Source of the DNA: Tolypothrix campylonemoides VB511288
Lineage (GTDB): Bacteria; Cyanobacteriota; Cyanobacteriia; Cyanobacteriales; Nostocaceae
Assembly: GCA_000828075.3 (NCBI GenBank)
Contig: JXCB02000001.1
Location: 533,224 to 597,223, forward strand
Length of the DNA: 64,000 bases
Direction: 5' to 3'
The position numbers and the translations under genes were made by a program. The notes below the pieces were generated by a model. The model was not told the DNA's origin, ran no database searches, and worked only from the letters and a program-made list of their open reading frames with translations. Shown piece after piece: positions 32,846-42,163 of this stretch (positions are counted from its first letter, which is position 1; every line of letters starts with the position of its first letter).

Positions 32846-34405
32846 TTAGACTTTGACAACCTTAAGTGTATTTAAGCTAGTATCCGCACAACCGCTGATA
32901 AATCCACCCATTAGCTGAATCTGTTGCAAGTATTCTAAAGCAGCCTGCGTAATGATTTCACCGGGCATCAACACAGGAATTCCCGGAGGATAAGGACAAA
33001 CGATTTCAGCACAAATGCGTTCCGTAGTTTCTTGGATGGGTAATGTTTCTGTTGCAGCGAAAAAAGCTTCACGGGGCGATATACGCACAGAATTTTCCAC
33101 CATAAAAAGATTATCCCATAAAACCTTACCTCTTTTTTCCCCTATCTCCACAGAAGCTTCCGAGTTTGGAGGTGAGGTTATTGCCAACTTGCTAAAACCT
33201 TGCACCAACTGCTCAATATCCTCCTGGGTGTTACCTAAACTGATGATAAAAGTGAGATGTTGTAGCGAAGCGAATTCCGCTGTTACACCTAGCTGTTGGT
33301 CGAGAATTTCTTCGGCGGCAAATCCAGTTAAACCTAAGCCAGAAACGGTGACGGTTAACCGTGTTCTGTCTAAAGCAACAAAGCCAGGTGATCCTCCCTT
33401 GCCCCCCTTATTAAGCGGGGTTGGGAAAATATCCAAAACCGATAACCCAGGAATTTGGCTGATACGGGTTCTTGCCTCATCTGCTAGTTGCAATGTGCGA
33501 GACATCAACTCTTTGCCGTAAAGCGCCATCTGTTGACGTGCTGCATCTAGGGAAGCTAGGAGTAAATAACTGGGACTGGTAGATTGGACGAGCTGCAACG
33601 CTTTACTGATGCGATCGCGTAGCGTGGGCTTTGCCCAATCGCCTAGCGTGTGCCTTGCCCGATCGCCATCTACCCTGTCACCTTGAATGTGCAGCATTGA
33701 CGCTTGAGTTAACGCGCCCAGTGTTTTATGTATGGATTGTACAGATAAATCAGCACCAGCAGCTAACGCTGGAGTTGGTAGTTCTGGATGAAAGGCGAAG
33801 TGTGCGCCGTGTGCCTCGTCTACAAGTAAAGGGATATTGTATTGATGGGCAACAGAGGCGATCGCCTTGACATCTCCACAAACACCGTAATATGTGGGGT
33901 AAACCATAAACACCGCTTTCGCGTCGGGATGCTGTTCCAATGCAGCTTGTACGGCGTTGGGAGTTATACTGTGGGCAATATCTAAAACTGGGTCATATTC
34001 TGGATTCACAAAAATTGGCATAGCGCCAGAAAGAATTAAGCCTGCGATCGCTGAGGAATGGACATTGCGAGGCAAAATAATTTTATCTCCACTGCCACAG
34101 GTAGCGAGAATTGCCGCCTCAATTCCGCACGTGGAACCATTGACAAGAAACCAAGTTTGTGATGCTCCAAATGCTTCGGCAGCTAGTTGTTGTGCTTGTT
34201 GGATAACGCTTTCGGGTGCAAAGAGGTTGTCTAATTCTGCTAGTTCTGGTAAGTCGGCGCGGAATGTAGCTTTGCCGAAAAAATCAGCCAAGGATTGAGA
34301 AATTCCTTGTCCTCGCTTGTGTCCTGGGGTGTAAAAAGCAGCATGAGGACGTTCTGCACAAGCTTTTAGAGTGTCTAATAAGGGTGTTTGGTTTTGATTG
34401 AGCAT
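32846..34405 (-). CDS. Orn/Lys/Arg decarboxylase-family PLP enzyme
   Basis: 519 residues from MLNQNQTPLLDTLKACAERP; an earlier ATG at 34462 is less likely. PLP-dependent decarboxylase of the Orn/Lys/Arg group: TPGHKRGQGI, FLVNGSTCGIEAAILA, LVDEAHGAHFAFHPELP and the PLP lysine in LSVQSIHKTLGALTQAS. The C-terminal domain ends CPYPPGIPVLMPGEIIT. Probably an arginine decarboxylase for polyamine synthesis. Two in-frame insertions made of dispersed repeats are visible: DRVDGDRARHTLGDWAKPTL (33610-33680) and PTPLNKGGKGGS (33390-33425), both in probable surface loops. Confidence 0.88.
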   Translation of the reverse strand: MLNQNQTPLLDTLKACAERPHAAFYTPGHKRGQGISQSLADFFGKATFRADLPELAELDNLFAPESVIQQAQQLAAEAFGASQTWFLVNGSTCGIEAAILATCGSGDKIILPRNVHSSAIAGLILSGAMPIFVNPEYDPVLDIAHSITPNAVQAALEQHPDAKAVFMVYPTYYGVCGDVKAIASVAHQYNIPLLVDEAHGAHFAFHPELPTPALAAGADLSVQSIHKTLGALTQASMLHIQGDRVDGDRARHTLGDWAKPTLRDRISKALQLVQSTSPSYLLLASLDAARQQMALYGKELMSRTLQLADEARTRISQIPGLSVLDIFPTPLNKGGKGGSPGFVALDRTRLTVTVSGLGLTGFAAEEILDQQLGVTAEFASLQHLTFIISLGNTQEDIEQLVQGFSKLAITSPPNSEASVEIGEKRGKVLWDNLFMVENSVRISPREAFFAATETLPIQETTERICAEIVCPYPPGIPVLMPGEIITQAALEYLQQIQLMGGFISGCADTSLNTLKVVKV

Positions 34406-34500
34406 TTTGGAAAAATAAATGGAATAGCCATATGGGGAGATGTCGGCAGCATCAGTTGTCATCTAGCTTGGAAAAGTCGCATGATTTAAGTAGACTTACC

Positions 34501-34722
34501 ATGATTTATCCCACTCCTGGTCCTTTACCTGAGCCACAGATTCCAAATCCTGATCCATCACCGACACCAAGCATTCCCCAACCTATACCAGGACCTGCAC
34601 CGGAACCGATACCTAGTCCTGCTCCCGAACCAGTTCCAGCACCAGTACCGGAACCTGTACCGAGTCCCATTCCCCAGACAGTTCCAGCACCAATTCCTCA
34701 AACAGTTCCGGGACCTGTTTGA
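34501..34722 (+). CDS. Small proline-rich protein
   Basis: 73 residues made almost only of Pro, Glu, Pro-Ile/Val/Ala and Gln in a PEP-like period (EPIPSPAPEPVPAPVPEPVP). Start at 34501 (MIYPTPGPLPEPQIP); a longer in-frame start at 34432 gives a less convincing N-terminus. No signal peptide or membrane segment. The extended proline structure suggests a linker or spacer role, but no function can be named. It lies 62 bases before ychF on the same strand. Confidence 0.45.
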   Translation: MIYPTPGPLPEPQIPNPDPSPTPSIPQPIPGPAPEPIPSPAPEPVPAPVPEPVPSPIPQTVPAPIPQTVPGPV

Positions 34723-34783
34723 AACTCTTTGCAGGTAGTTTTAAGATAACGTTTGGTACAAACTCCAAAATTTCAAATTTAAA

Positions 34784-35875
34784 ATGCTACGAGCCGGAAT
34801 TGTCGGACTCCCTAACGTTGGAAAATCAACTTTGTTTAATGCCGTGGTTGCTAACGCCAAGGCAGAAGCAGCCAATTTTCCTTTTTGCACGATTGAACCG
34901 AATGTCGGCGTTGTCTCTGTGCCGGATGAGCGGTTAAATGTTTTAGCGAAGATTTCCTCCGCGAAACAAATTATTCCGGCGCGTGTTGAGTTTGTAGATA
35001 TTGCCGGTTTGGTTAAGGGCGCGAGTAAAGGTGAGGGACTGGGTAACCAATTTCTGTCCCACATCCGGGAAGTTGATGCAATTGTACATGTGGTGCGTTG
35101 TTTTGAGAATGACGACATTATCCACGTTGCCGGTTCGGTTGATCCAGCGCGAGATATTGAAATTATCAATTTAGAGCTTGGTTTAGCTGATTTAGCACAA
35201 ATTGAACGGCGGATAGAACGCACGCGTAAACAAGCCCGTACGAGCAAAGAAGGACAAATTGAATTAGCATTGCTGGAAAAATTAGCTGCTGCATTAAATG
35301 AAGGTAAATCAGTGCGGCAAGTTAGTTTGACCGAAGAAGAAGCCGAGATTATTAAACCATTGGAACTACTCACTCTTAAGCCAATTATCTATGCTGCTAA
35401 TGTGTCGGAAGATGACTTGGCAACAGGTAATGAATACGTGGAAAAAGTGCGACCAATTGCTGCTGCTGAAAATGCACAAGTTGTGGTAGTCTCTGCCCAA
35501 GTTGAATCGGAATTAATTGAACTGCCAGAAGAAGAAAGGGGTGAATTCTTAGCTTCTTTGGGTGTAGAAGAAGGCGGTTTAAAATCGTTAATTCGCGCTA
35601 CTTATACCCTGTTAGGTTTGCGTACATACTTCACCAGTGGAGAAAAAGAAACCCGCGCTTGGACGATTCACGCTGGGATGTCCGCACCGCAAGCAGCCGG
35701 CGTGATTCACAGTGATTTTGAACGCGGATTTATTCGTGCTGAGACGGTTGCTTATAATGATTTAGTCGCGTCTGGTTCGATGAATGCTGCTAAGGAAAAA
35801 GGGTTAGTTCGCAGTGAAGGAAAAGATTATATCGTGCAAGAAGGCGATGTGATGTTGTTCCGTTTTAATGTGTGA
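34784..35875 (+). CDS. ychF: Redox-regulated ATPase/GTPase YchF
   Basis: 363 residues, the usual YchF/Ola1 length. P-loop [15 protein letters not shown] at 7-21, the switch segment [20 protein letters not shown], and the C-terminal TGS-like domain with [20 protein letters not shown] through DVMLFRFNV. It binds ATP in most organisms and is linked to ribosomes and stress. A Rho-independent terminator follows at 35896-35930. Confidence 0.96.
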   Translation: MLRAGIVGLPNVGKSTLFNAVVANAKAEAANFPFCTIEPNVGVVSVPDERLNVLAKISSAKQIIPARVEFVDIAGLVKGASKGEGLGNQFLSHIREVDAIVHVVRCFENDDIIHVAGSVDPARDIEIINLELGLADLAQIERRIERTRKQARTSKEGQIELALLEKLAAALNEGKSVRQVSLTEEEAEIIKPLELLTLKPIIYAANVSEDDLATGNEYVEKVRPIAAAENAQVVVVSAQVESELIELPEEERGEFLASLGVEEGGLKSLIRATYTLLGLRTYFTSGEKETRAWTIHAGMSAPQAAGVIHSDFERGFIRAETVAYNDLVASGSMNAAKEKGLVRSEGKDYIVQEGDVMLFRFNV

Positions 35876-35895
35876 TGTAGTCAAAATTTTGATGA

Positions 35896-35930
35896 GAAAC
35901 CTGGTTTTTCAAACAAACCGGGTTTCTTTG
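35896..35930 (+). terminator. Terminator after ychF
   Basis: GAAACCTGGTTT and AAACCGGGTTTC pair with one G-T wobble around a short loop and are followed by TTTG. It starts 21 bases after the ychF stop. It overlaps the last codons of the convergent GNAT gene. Confidence 0.7.
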
Positions 35931-36439
35931 TATGTCTTGATAAGTAACTCCATAAATAGCCAAGACGGACAATATTTTTCAGGAATTTCACTTTCAGCAT
36001 ACGGCTCAATCTCCTGAAATCCAAGGCTACGATAAAGCCCTTGTGCTTCCTTTGCAAAAGGGGCGGTGTCCAAGCGGATTTTTGAATAGCCTATGTGCCT
36101 AGCTTCATCGATAATAGCTTGTAATAAAAACCGACCTATTCCTTTCCTACGGAACTCTGGTGTAACATACATCCTTTTAATCTCGCCAATATCTTCACCA
36201 ATTTTTCGCAAGCAAGCACAACCTGCTATCTTGGTTTCATATTCTCCTAGCAGCAATCTTCCTTCTGGTGGTGCAAATTGTTGGAGTTTCGCCATATCTT
36301 GCTCTAAAAATGCATTCACATCAAAACTGATGTCAAATTCACGGCCAAACATCAAGTTAGCCGAGTTCAAATATTCCCAAAACAATTCACGAATATGCCT
36401 TTTCTGTTCGTTCGTCTTGACTTGTATAATCTTAAGCAA
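35909..36439 (-). CDS. GNAT-family N-acetyltransferase
   Basis: 176 residues. Acetyl-CoA site MYVTPEFRRKGIGRFLLQAI (about 90-110), then EARHIGYSKIRLDTAPFAKE and AQGLYRSLGFQEIEPY, the usual C-terminal GNAT motif. The substrate is unknown; a small-molecule or amino-acid acetyltransferase is likely. It converges on ychF. Confidence 0.85.
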   Translation of the reverse strand: MLKIIQVKTNEQKRHIRELFWEYLNSANLMFGREFDISFDVNAFLEQDMAKLQQFAPPEGRLLLGEYETKIAGCACLRKIGEDIGEIKRMYVTPEFRRKGIGRFLLQAIIDEARHIGYSKIRLDTAPFAKEAQGLYRSLGFQEIEPYAESEIPEKYCPSWLFMELLIKTYKETRFV

Positions 36440-36637
36440 ATTTCATATCTCCGCTAACTATTCAAAATTAAAAATTAGGCTAATTGTCAAAGTTTATCTT
36501 TAGTATTTAAACCACAGATGGACACAGATGAGTTGTCTGTGTGTATCTGTGGTTTCATTTTCACATAAATTGACTTTTGTAAGATATTTCCTCAATATAT
36601 TCATTATGAAATAAGCAACAACCAGTAACAAAATAGT

Positions 36638-37579
36638 ATGGTTAAAATTCCAGCCATTGATTTTTCTCTCTTCACCAGCGGTAATGCAACAGCTAGGCAA
36701 AGCATAATTCAGCAAATTTATCAAGCTTGTCATAAAATTGGATTTATGTACTTGAAAAATACAAGTATCTCTAATGACTTGATTAAGCAAATCCTAAAAC
36801 AAAGCAAAGACTTTTTTGATTTACCTTTAGCTGTGAAGCAGCAGCTAGCTTGGAGTGATGAATTTAGCAATCAAGGTTATGTTGGGATTGAGAGAGAACG
36901 TCTTAACCCTAACAACCTAGGAGATTTGAAAGAGGCGTTTAATATTAGTACAAAGGCAAATATAGATATAATAGATAAATTATCCGCTAAATCCGCTGCC
37001 TCAGTTTCTCCTGCAAAAAACCCTGACATTCTCACCTTCTATGAAGCTTGCACAGAACTTGCTAACAAGGTGTTGCAAGCATTTGCTTTAGCTTTAGAAT
37101 TACCAGCAGATTTTTTTGCTACAAATCATAACCAGCAAAATCATACCTTGCGACTGCTGCATTATCCACCTTTGTCACAGCCACCTAAACTAAAACAGGT
37201 TCGCGCTGGTGAACATTCCGACTATGGCAGCATCACCTTGCTGTTTCAAAATGAAGTTGGGGGATTGGAAGTACGAACAGCCTCAGGTGAGTGGATTGCA
37301 GCTTCACCAATTCCTGATACTGTCATAGTCAACACTGGCGATTTAATGGAACGCTGGACAAACCATGTGTTTTGCTCAACCAAGCATCGGGTGATGATTC
37401 CTAATGATGATACGGTAAAGCAGTCTAGATATTCTGTAGCATTTTTCTGCCATCCTAATGATGATACAGAAATTGTTTGTCTAGAAAGCTGTCAAAGGGA
37501 TAAATCACCCATTTATCCACCTATTCTTGCGGGAGAGTATCTTTTGAGCCGTTTACAAGCGACATATACTAGAACCTGA
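36638..37579 (+). CDS. Isopenicillin N synthase-like Fe(II)/2-oxoglutarate oxygenase
   Basis: 313 residues. N-terminal DIOX_N-type region IPAIDFSLFTSGNATARQSI. Catalytic core with HSDYGSITLLFQ (HxD), distal His in STKHRVMIP, and the RxS motif SRYSVAFFCHP. Domain length and layout match the isopenicillin N synthase/gibberellin-oxidase family; many cyanobacterial members have no known substrate. It stands alone with no operon neighbour. Confidence 0.87.
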   Translation: MVKIPAIDFSLFTSGNATARQSIIQQIYQACHKIGFMYLKNTSISNDLIKQILKQSKDFFDLPLAVKQQLAWSDEFSNQGYVGIERERLNPNNLGDLKEAFNISTKANIDIIDKLSAKSAASVSPAKNPDILTFYEACTELANKVLQAFALALELPADFFATNHNQQNHTLRLLHYPPLSQPPKLKQVRAGEHSDYGSITLLFQNEVGGLEVRTASGEWIAASPIPDTVIVNTGDLMERWTNHVFCSTKHRVMIPNDDTVKQSRYSVAFFCHPNDDTEIVCLESCQRDKSPIYPPILAGEYLLSRLQATYTRT

Positions 37580-38075
37580 GTTTTCACCTCATGTGGAAAA
37601 ACCAACCCAGAACCTAACTCCTCAGCCCCCTTAAAAACAAAGGGCTAAGGTAAAAGCCTCTCTCAGTAATAAAAGCTGCTCCTCAACCCTCCCCTCTTAG
37701 AGTGTGTTTATAAAGAAAATCTTAAGTAGGGTGTGTTACGGCTCGACAAATATTTTGGGTTGCCTACAATTATTTTGAGCCGTAACGCACCGCACGTTTG
37801 AAGGTGCGTAACACTGCGCTTTTACACACCCTACATATTTAAAATTTATTTTATAAACACGCTCTTAGGGGAGGGTTAAAAAGAGGTGGAGAGAGGTTTG
37901 GAGAGAGCTTCTCCAGAAGCTGTCAAAAGTAAGATACTAGAACTCAGGAGTCAGAATTAAAAAGCAGCCTGAGAATTACGGAATCGTGGTCATTGCTTTT
38001 GTATATTTTCTTAATTGCTTAACAAGCCAGTTAAGCGAGCAAAGTAGAATATCAAATCAAAGATAAAAAAATCTT
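37580..38075. other. Intergenic region holding an inserted MITE
   Basis: Contains the palindrome CCCTCCCCTCTTAG/GGGGAGGG split by the element at 37701-37863. The promoter of the PEP-CTERM gene should lie in the last 120 bases. No gene seen. Confidence 0.5.
37701..37863. mobile_element. MITE-like insertion, 163 bp
   Basis: Terminal inverted repeats AGTGTGTTTATAAA and TTTATAAACACGCT (one mismatch), flanked by the five-base target duplication CTTAG at 37696-37700 and 37864-37868. The inside is a second foldback (GTAGGGTGTGT against ACACACCCTAC). It is non-coding. It entered a pre-existing palindromic repeat whose halves remain on either side. Confidence 0.8.
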
Positions 38076-38993
38076 ATGAATCTATATCTGAGATTTGCCA
38101 AGCGGTTTTCACTTTTGTTGACTCCATTAGTAGCAACTTCTGTACTCTTTACCTCACCTAGTCAGGCTGCAACTTTTGCTTTTTCTGAGGGAGAGTTACT
38201 CTTAGAAAAGTTTAGCGGAGTGCTTTCTGGAGAATTTGGTGTTGACAACAGTGCTGAGAATGTGGCTTTGACTAACGGTTCGGATGACTCAGTGAACCTG
38301 AATAATAATCCCATCAATCAGACTTCTCTACAAGAAGTGTTTACATTCGGTCAAAGCACAGCTAATGGAAAAGGTAGGAACTACTTTGGATTAGCTGGAA
38401 CTGACGCAACAATTGTTGGTAATTTTGATATAGAGGCTAACCAAACTTTTGCTTTTGACTTCTCCTCTTTTCTAAACCAGGAAACAAAAATAGATACACC
38501 CATAGCAGAAAATGCTCAAGCAAGTTCAGATGTCGCTTTTTACTTATTCGACACTTCAGACATACCTGTAGATGGTCTTTCAAATCTTATTAATAACTTG
38601 TTAGACAACCCAAGCAGTATTAACAGAAATCCATTTGCTTTCTTCTCCCTGGCAGGAAATTTAAGTACTTTAGGAGAGGATTCCATTAATCAAAATGGTC
38701 AAGGTATTACTTTGAGCAATGATTTTAGCAATATTACTTCCAATGGAAATGAAGAATTTGCTACAGCTTCTTTTGCTGGTTCTTTCCAACGCTATTTTAA
38801 TAATCCGGCAAATGTCACTTTAATTGCAACACGAAGAAGTCAAGCAAGAGTAACAGCACCTGAACCTTCAACTAGTTTAGCTTTACTATTATTTTTGGCA
38901 TTACTCGTTATAGCCAACAAAGGTAGATTGAGAGAAAATATTTTAGGGCGTTCTTACGAAGTCAAGGTCATCAAGTTAACTGTTGAGGATTGA
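38076..38993 (+). CDS. PEP-CTERM-type secreted protein
   Basis: 305 residues. Signal peptide 1-31 (RFAKRFSLLLTPLVATSVLF then TSPSQAATF). The mature part is beta-rich with repeated NGKGRNYFGLAGT-type and NFDIEANQTFAFDF segments. The C-terminus has APEPSTSLALLLFLALLVIA followed by a basic stretch (NKGRLR), the PEP-CTERM sorting signal cut by exosortase; the tail after it is unusually long (about 20 residues). Probably exported to the surface or sheath. It has a tandem paralog at 39509. Confidence 0.75.
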   Translation: MNLYLRFAKRFSLLLTPLVATSVLFTSPSQAATFAFSEGELLLEKFSGVLSGEFGVDNSAENVALTNGSDDSVNLNNNPINQTSLQEVFTFGQSTANGKGRNYFGLAGTDATIVGNFDIEANQTFAFDFSSFLNQETKIDTPIAENAQASSDVAFYLFDTSDIPVDGLSNLINNLLDNPSSINRNPFAFFSLAGNLSTLGEDSINQNGQGITLSNDFSNITSNGNEEFATASFAGSFQRYFNNPANVTLIATRRSQARVTAPEPSTSLALLLFLALLVIANKGRLRENILGRSYEVKVIKLTVED

Positions 38994-39209
38994 CTCAAAG
39001 GAGATGTACTCAGAACTCAATTTACTCTATTCTGACTCAAAACGCTCTCACCTCAAAAGTTTAAGCAAGGGAGGCTAGGAAAAATTCCATCTAATACCGT
39101 TTCTATATGAAGATGCATAGAAAGAACCCCACCGCCTGCGGCACCTCCCCAAGGCATCGGAGAGGTTAGGAGGGGTAAAAATAATGTGCAGCTTTACAAA
39201 AAATTGGTA

Positions 39210-39336
39210 TAAGGGACTTCCAAATAAAAACATCCTAAATTTTCTTGTGGGATGGGTGTCCCCACCCGTCCCATATTTAGGGCGGGCAGGATGCCCACCC
39301 TACAAGATGGATAATTTATTTCTTGGAAATCCCTAA
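39210..39336. repeat. MITE-like element, copy 2
   Basis: A 127-base element in opposite orientation to copy 1 (4720-4850). Ends TAAGGGACTTCCAA and TTGGAAATCCCTAA; the interior folds (GGGATGGGTGTCC and GGGCAGGATGCCC). Non-coding. Confidence 0.65.
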
Positions 39337-39508
39337 ATACCGCAAAATACCCTGAAAATTGCCAAAATTAAATAGTGCATTGTGTAGATTTTGATTATGC
39401 CCAACGACTCAGTCAAATTAGCTAGACTGAGCTTGAGGCAATTTCTATAATTTGTGCCAAGCAATTTGTGTCAAGCTCAATCAGAAACTTACAAAGAGGT
39501 TTTTTATA

Positions 39509-40387
39509 ATGCCAACTCCAAGCATAGCTACTTCTGCGCCCTCGGCGTCATCCAGTCAGTCTGTTACTTTTGCCCTTTCTTATGGAGATTTATTCTTAAC
39601 AAACTTTAGTCAAAAGTTTTCGTCTGTTGATAGTGACAATCAGGCTAATACCTCAGCTTCTGCGGACGGTACTACGGCGACTGTTCACAATGATGCAGTC
39701 GTAGAAACCAGTGAGACAGAAGCATTAACTTTTGCTACTAGTTCAGCTACTGGTAAAAATAAAAATTATTTTGGATTCGCAGAAACTCACGCAATTATTG
39801 TTGGTAATTTCTTTGTAGATGCTGGTAAAAATTTGTCTTTCAATTTCACGTCTGCTCTAGATTTAGAAACATCGATATATGCTCCACAAGGAATAGAGAG
39901 CGTTAGTGCAGTGAGAGATATTTCGTTTGCTTTATACGACACATCTGATGTGCCTGAAAGAAAGCTCAAAGACTTTCTTACCAATTTATTATCTGAACCG
40001 AACAGCATAAAAAAAAGCCGTTTAGTATACTTTTCTGTTTCCGGAAAATTAAACAGTTCTGACAAAGATAATTTTTTGAAAACTCAGAAAAGCGAAAATG
40101 TAACGCTGAGCACAGAATTCAAAGATTCTCTTTTGGAAGGAAATCAAAAATTTGCTAGCACTTTGATTCGTGGTTCTGTAAAATACTCTTTTAATAATCA
40201 AGCAAATGTCACTTTAATCGCCTTGAGAACGGGTGAAGCCAGAGTAGCAGCACCAGAAACATCACGTAGCTTAACTTTACTATCAACACCTGGCTCACAG
40301 GTCGTACCTACCGAAGGTAGACGTCCAGGTGCTCCATCAAATCGCTATTCAAATAGAAAGGTCATCACGTATACTGTTGGAAATTAG
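39509..40387 (+). CDS. Decaying paralog of the PEP-CTERM protein
   Basis: 292 residues from the ATG at 39509, which has AAAGAGG eight to ten bases upstream; a longer frame begins at 39452. It matches the protein at 38076 along its length (FALSYGDLFLTNFSQKF, GKNKNYFGFAETHAIIVGNF, SFNNQANVTLIA). Two targeting features are degraded: the signal peptide counterpart (MPTPSIATSAPSASSSQSV) has no hydrophobic core, and the C-terminus has PETSRSLTLLSTPGSQ in place of a PEP motif plus membrane helix. A repeat-derived piece (PTEGRRPGAPSNR) replaces the helix. It is probably no longer exported. Confidence 0.65.
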   Translation: MPTPSIATSAPSASSSQSVTFALSYGDLFLTNFSQKFSSVDSDNQANTSASADGTTATVHNDAVVETSETEALTFATSSATGKNKNYFGFAETHAIIVGNFFVDAGKNLSFNFTSALDLETSIYAPQGIESVSAVRDISFALYDTSDVPERKLKDFLTNLLSEPNSIKKSRLVYFSVSGKLNSSDKDNFLKTQKSENVTLSTEFKDSLLEGNQKFASTLIRGSVKYSFNNQANVTLIALRTGEARVAAPETSRSLTLLSTPGSQVVPTEGRRPGAPSNRYSNRKVITYTVGN

Positions 40388-40501
40388 TTACAGTAGCATG
40401 ACAATCTCAAAATCAAATTGGTTGGGGTAGCACCAAAGAGGGAAAATATCTTTTGAGCCTCTAAGTAAAGATTAATTGTAAAGATTAATTAAAGATATTC
40501 A

Positions 40502-41674
40502 ATGAAAACCTACGACTGGATTGTTGTTGGTGCTGGAATTACGGGTGCTGCGATCGCCTACGAACTGGCGAAAAAAGGTTGTAAAGTGCTTTTGCTAGAG
40601 CAAAATGCAACGCCAGATAACGCGACTCGTTATAGTTATGGTGGTTTAGCTTTTTGGTCTGGTACCACTTCACTCACTCGCCAACTATGCGACGAAGGAC
40701 GCGCACGTCACGGCATTTTGTCCCAGGAGTTGGACGCGGATACTGAGTTTCGGGAGCTAGACTTATTGTTGACGATTTCCGCCGATACTGAGCCAGCAGA
40801 TGCAGCGGCGTCGTATACTCGTTTTGCTATCCCTCCCAAATTACTGAGTATAAAAGAAGCCTGTGAATTAGAACCACTGTTAAACCAGGAGGATCTTGCA
40901 GGTGCTTTAACTGTCAAACATGGTCATATCCACCCCGAAAAAACCACCGAAGCTTACATACAAGCTTTTGTGCGTGCTGGCGGTGAAATGGAGATTACCC
41001 AAGTTTTACAAATACTACAAAAGAAAGTTAAGACAACAAACGAGATATACTATACTGCGAACACTGTAGTCTGTGCTGGTGGACTGAGCCGACAGCTCCT
41101 GAAATCATCTGGCATTTCTACCAAGCTGTATTTCACCCACGCAGAAATGATTGAAACCCCACCTATGGTGGATGTGCAATTGCGTACCTTGGTTATGCCA
41201 GCGAATCTCAAACGGTTCCAATTAGAAGCAGATTCCACTAAAAATGATCAGTTGTGGGAACAACCGGGTCTTGAACTAGTACCACCTATTGTAGATGCAG
41301 GCGCAGTTCAATTTCGAGATGGTAGCTTTCGCTTTGGTCAAATCAGCCGCGCCCTCAGTGATCCCCACGCCAATGTAAACTTAGAGCAAAGCGAAGCAGT
41401 GTTACGAGCAAGCATCAGAAAAATTTTGCCTAAAGTAGGCAACTTACGAGGAACTTGGCATCATTGTTTAGTGTCATTTAGTAGTGATGCACTCCCCTTG
41501 ATTGGTCTTATCCCAGAACGCCAAGGCGTTTATGTTTTTTCTGGTTTCAGTAATCCCCTTGTGATTGTGCCACCTTTAGCACAGCGCTTTGCTGATTGGG
41601 TCTTTGGAATGGAAGACGAAATTATTACCAAATTATCTCCTGTTCGCTTTGAAAATTTCTCAGAGCGTTTATAA
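40502..41674 (+). CDS. FAD-dependent oxidoreductase (DAO family)
   Basis: 390 residues. The Rossmann FAD-binding motif WIVVGAGITGAAIAYELAKK is at the N-terminus, followed by KVLLLEQ. The DAO fold continues through VVCAGGLSRQLL and ends VYVFSGFSNPLVIVPPLAQR (the FAD-binding C-terminal motif). Members oxidise amines, amino acids or sarcosine; the substrate is unknown. It stands alone. Confidence 0.87.
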   Translation: MKTYDWIVVGAGITGAAIAYELAKKGCKVLLLEQNATPDNATRYSYGGLAFWSGTTSLTRQLCDEGRARHGILSQELDADTEFRELDLLLTISADTEPADAAASYTRFAIPPKLLSIKEACELEPLLNQEDLAGALTVKHGHIHPEKTTEAYIQAFVRAGGEMEITQVLQILQKKVKTTNEIYYTANTVVCAGGLSRQLLKSSGISTKLYFTHAEMIETPPMVDVQLRTLVMPANLKRFQLEADSTKNDQLWEQPGLELVPPIVDAGAVQFRDGSFRFGQISRALSDPHANVNLEQSEAVLRASIRKILPKVGNLRGTWHHCLVSFSSDALPLIGLIPERQGVYVFSGFSNPLVIVPPLAQRFADWVFGMEDEIITKLSPVRFENFSERL

Positions 41675-41734
41675 TAAAAACTAATACCTGAAGCTATCTG
41701 CTACAGGTACAAGGCAAAACAGGGGTTGCTTTCT

Positions 41735-42142
41735 TTAGCACTCAAAACTTTGAAGATAGAATCTGCTGGTATCGTTTGCAGCAATAATTTCCTGTTCCTC
41801 TACTACCGCCTTAACCGCGTCGGATTCAGCAAGAGCTTCCACACCAGCAGCAGAAATTTCAACAGGAATTGACCCTAGTGCATCAGGACTATCGGCTAAC
41901 TGTTTGCCTCCAAAGTCCTGTATGATTTTGTGTATGTAGTCTAGAGCTTGCTTAGCTGAGTTGCGTATCCTTTCCATCGCGGCTTTGCGTTCAATACGCG
42001 ACTGCCGCGACATCGGCTTGTCAAAATTGTCTACCTTTAAGAAGACGATGATGGAAACCTTCTGTTGAGGCGCTAGATTATTGAGCCGACACGCAAACTC
42101 AGAACTGATCTTGTTTTTGCTAAGTGTTTTGTTATGGTACAT
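41735..42142 (-). CDS. Stand-alone subtilase propeptide-like protein
   Basis: 135 residues. Its second half (IPVEISAAGVEALAESDAVK then AVVEEQEI) resembles the propeptide region in the neighbouring subtilase (MATVEVTPKTLEALVEQPNI then VAILPNQKI), the style of peptidase inhibitor I9. The first half is basic and helical (SRQSRIERKAAMERIRNSAK). It lies 21 bases downstream of the subtilase on the same strand, so the two are probably one operon. A trans-acting inhibitor or folding helper is the natural guess. Confidence 0.6.
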   Translation of the reverse strand: MYHNKTLSKNKISSEFACRLNNLAPQQKVSIIVFLKVDNFDKPMSRQSRIERKAAMERIRNSAKQALDYIHKIIQDFGGKQLADSPDALGSIPVEISAAGVEALAESDAVKAVVEEQEIIAANDTSRFYLQSFEC

Positions 42143-42163
42143 GATGCAATCCCCTGGTTGCCC

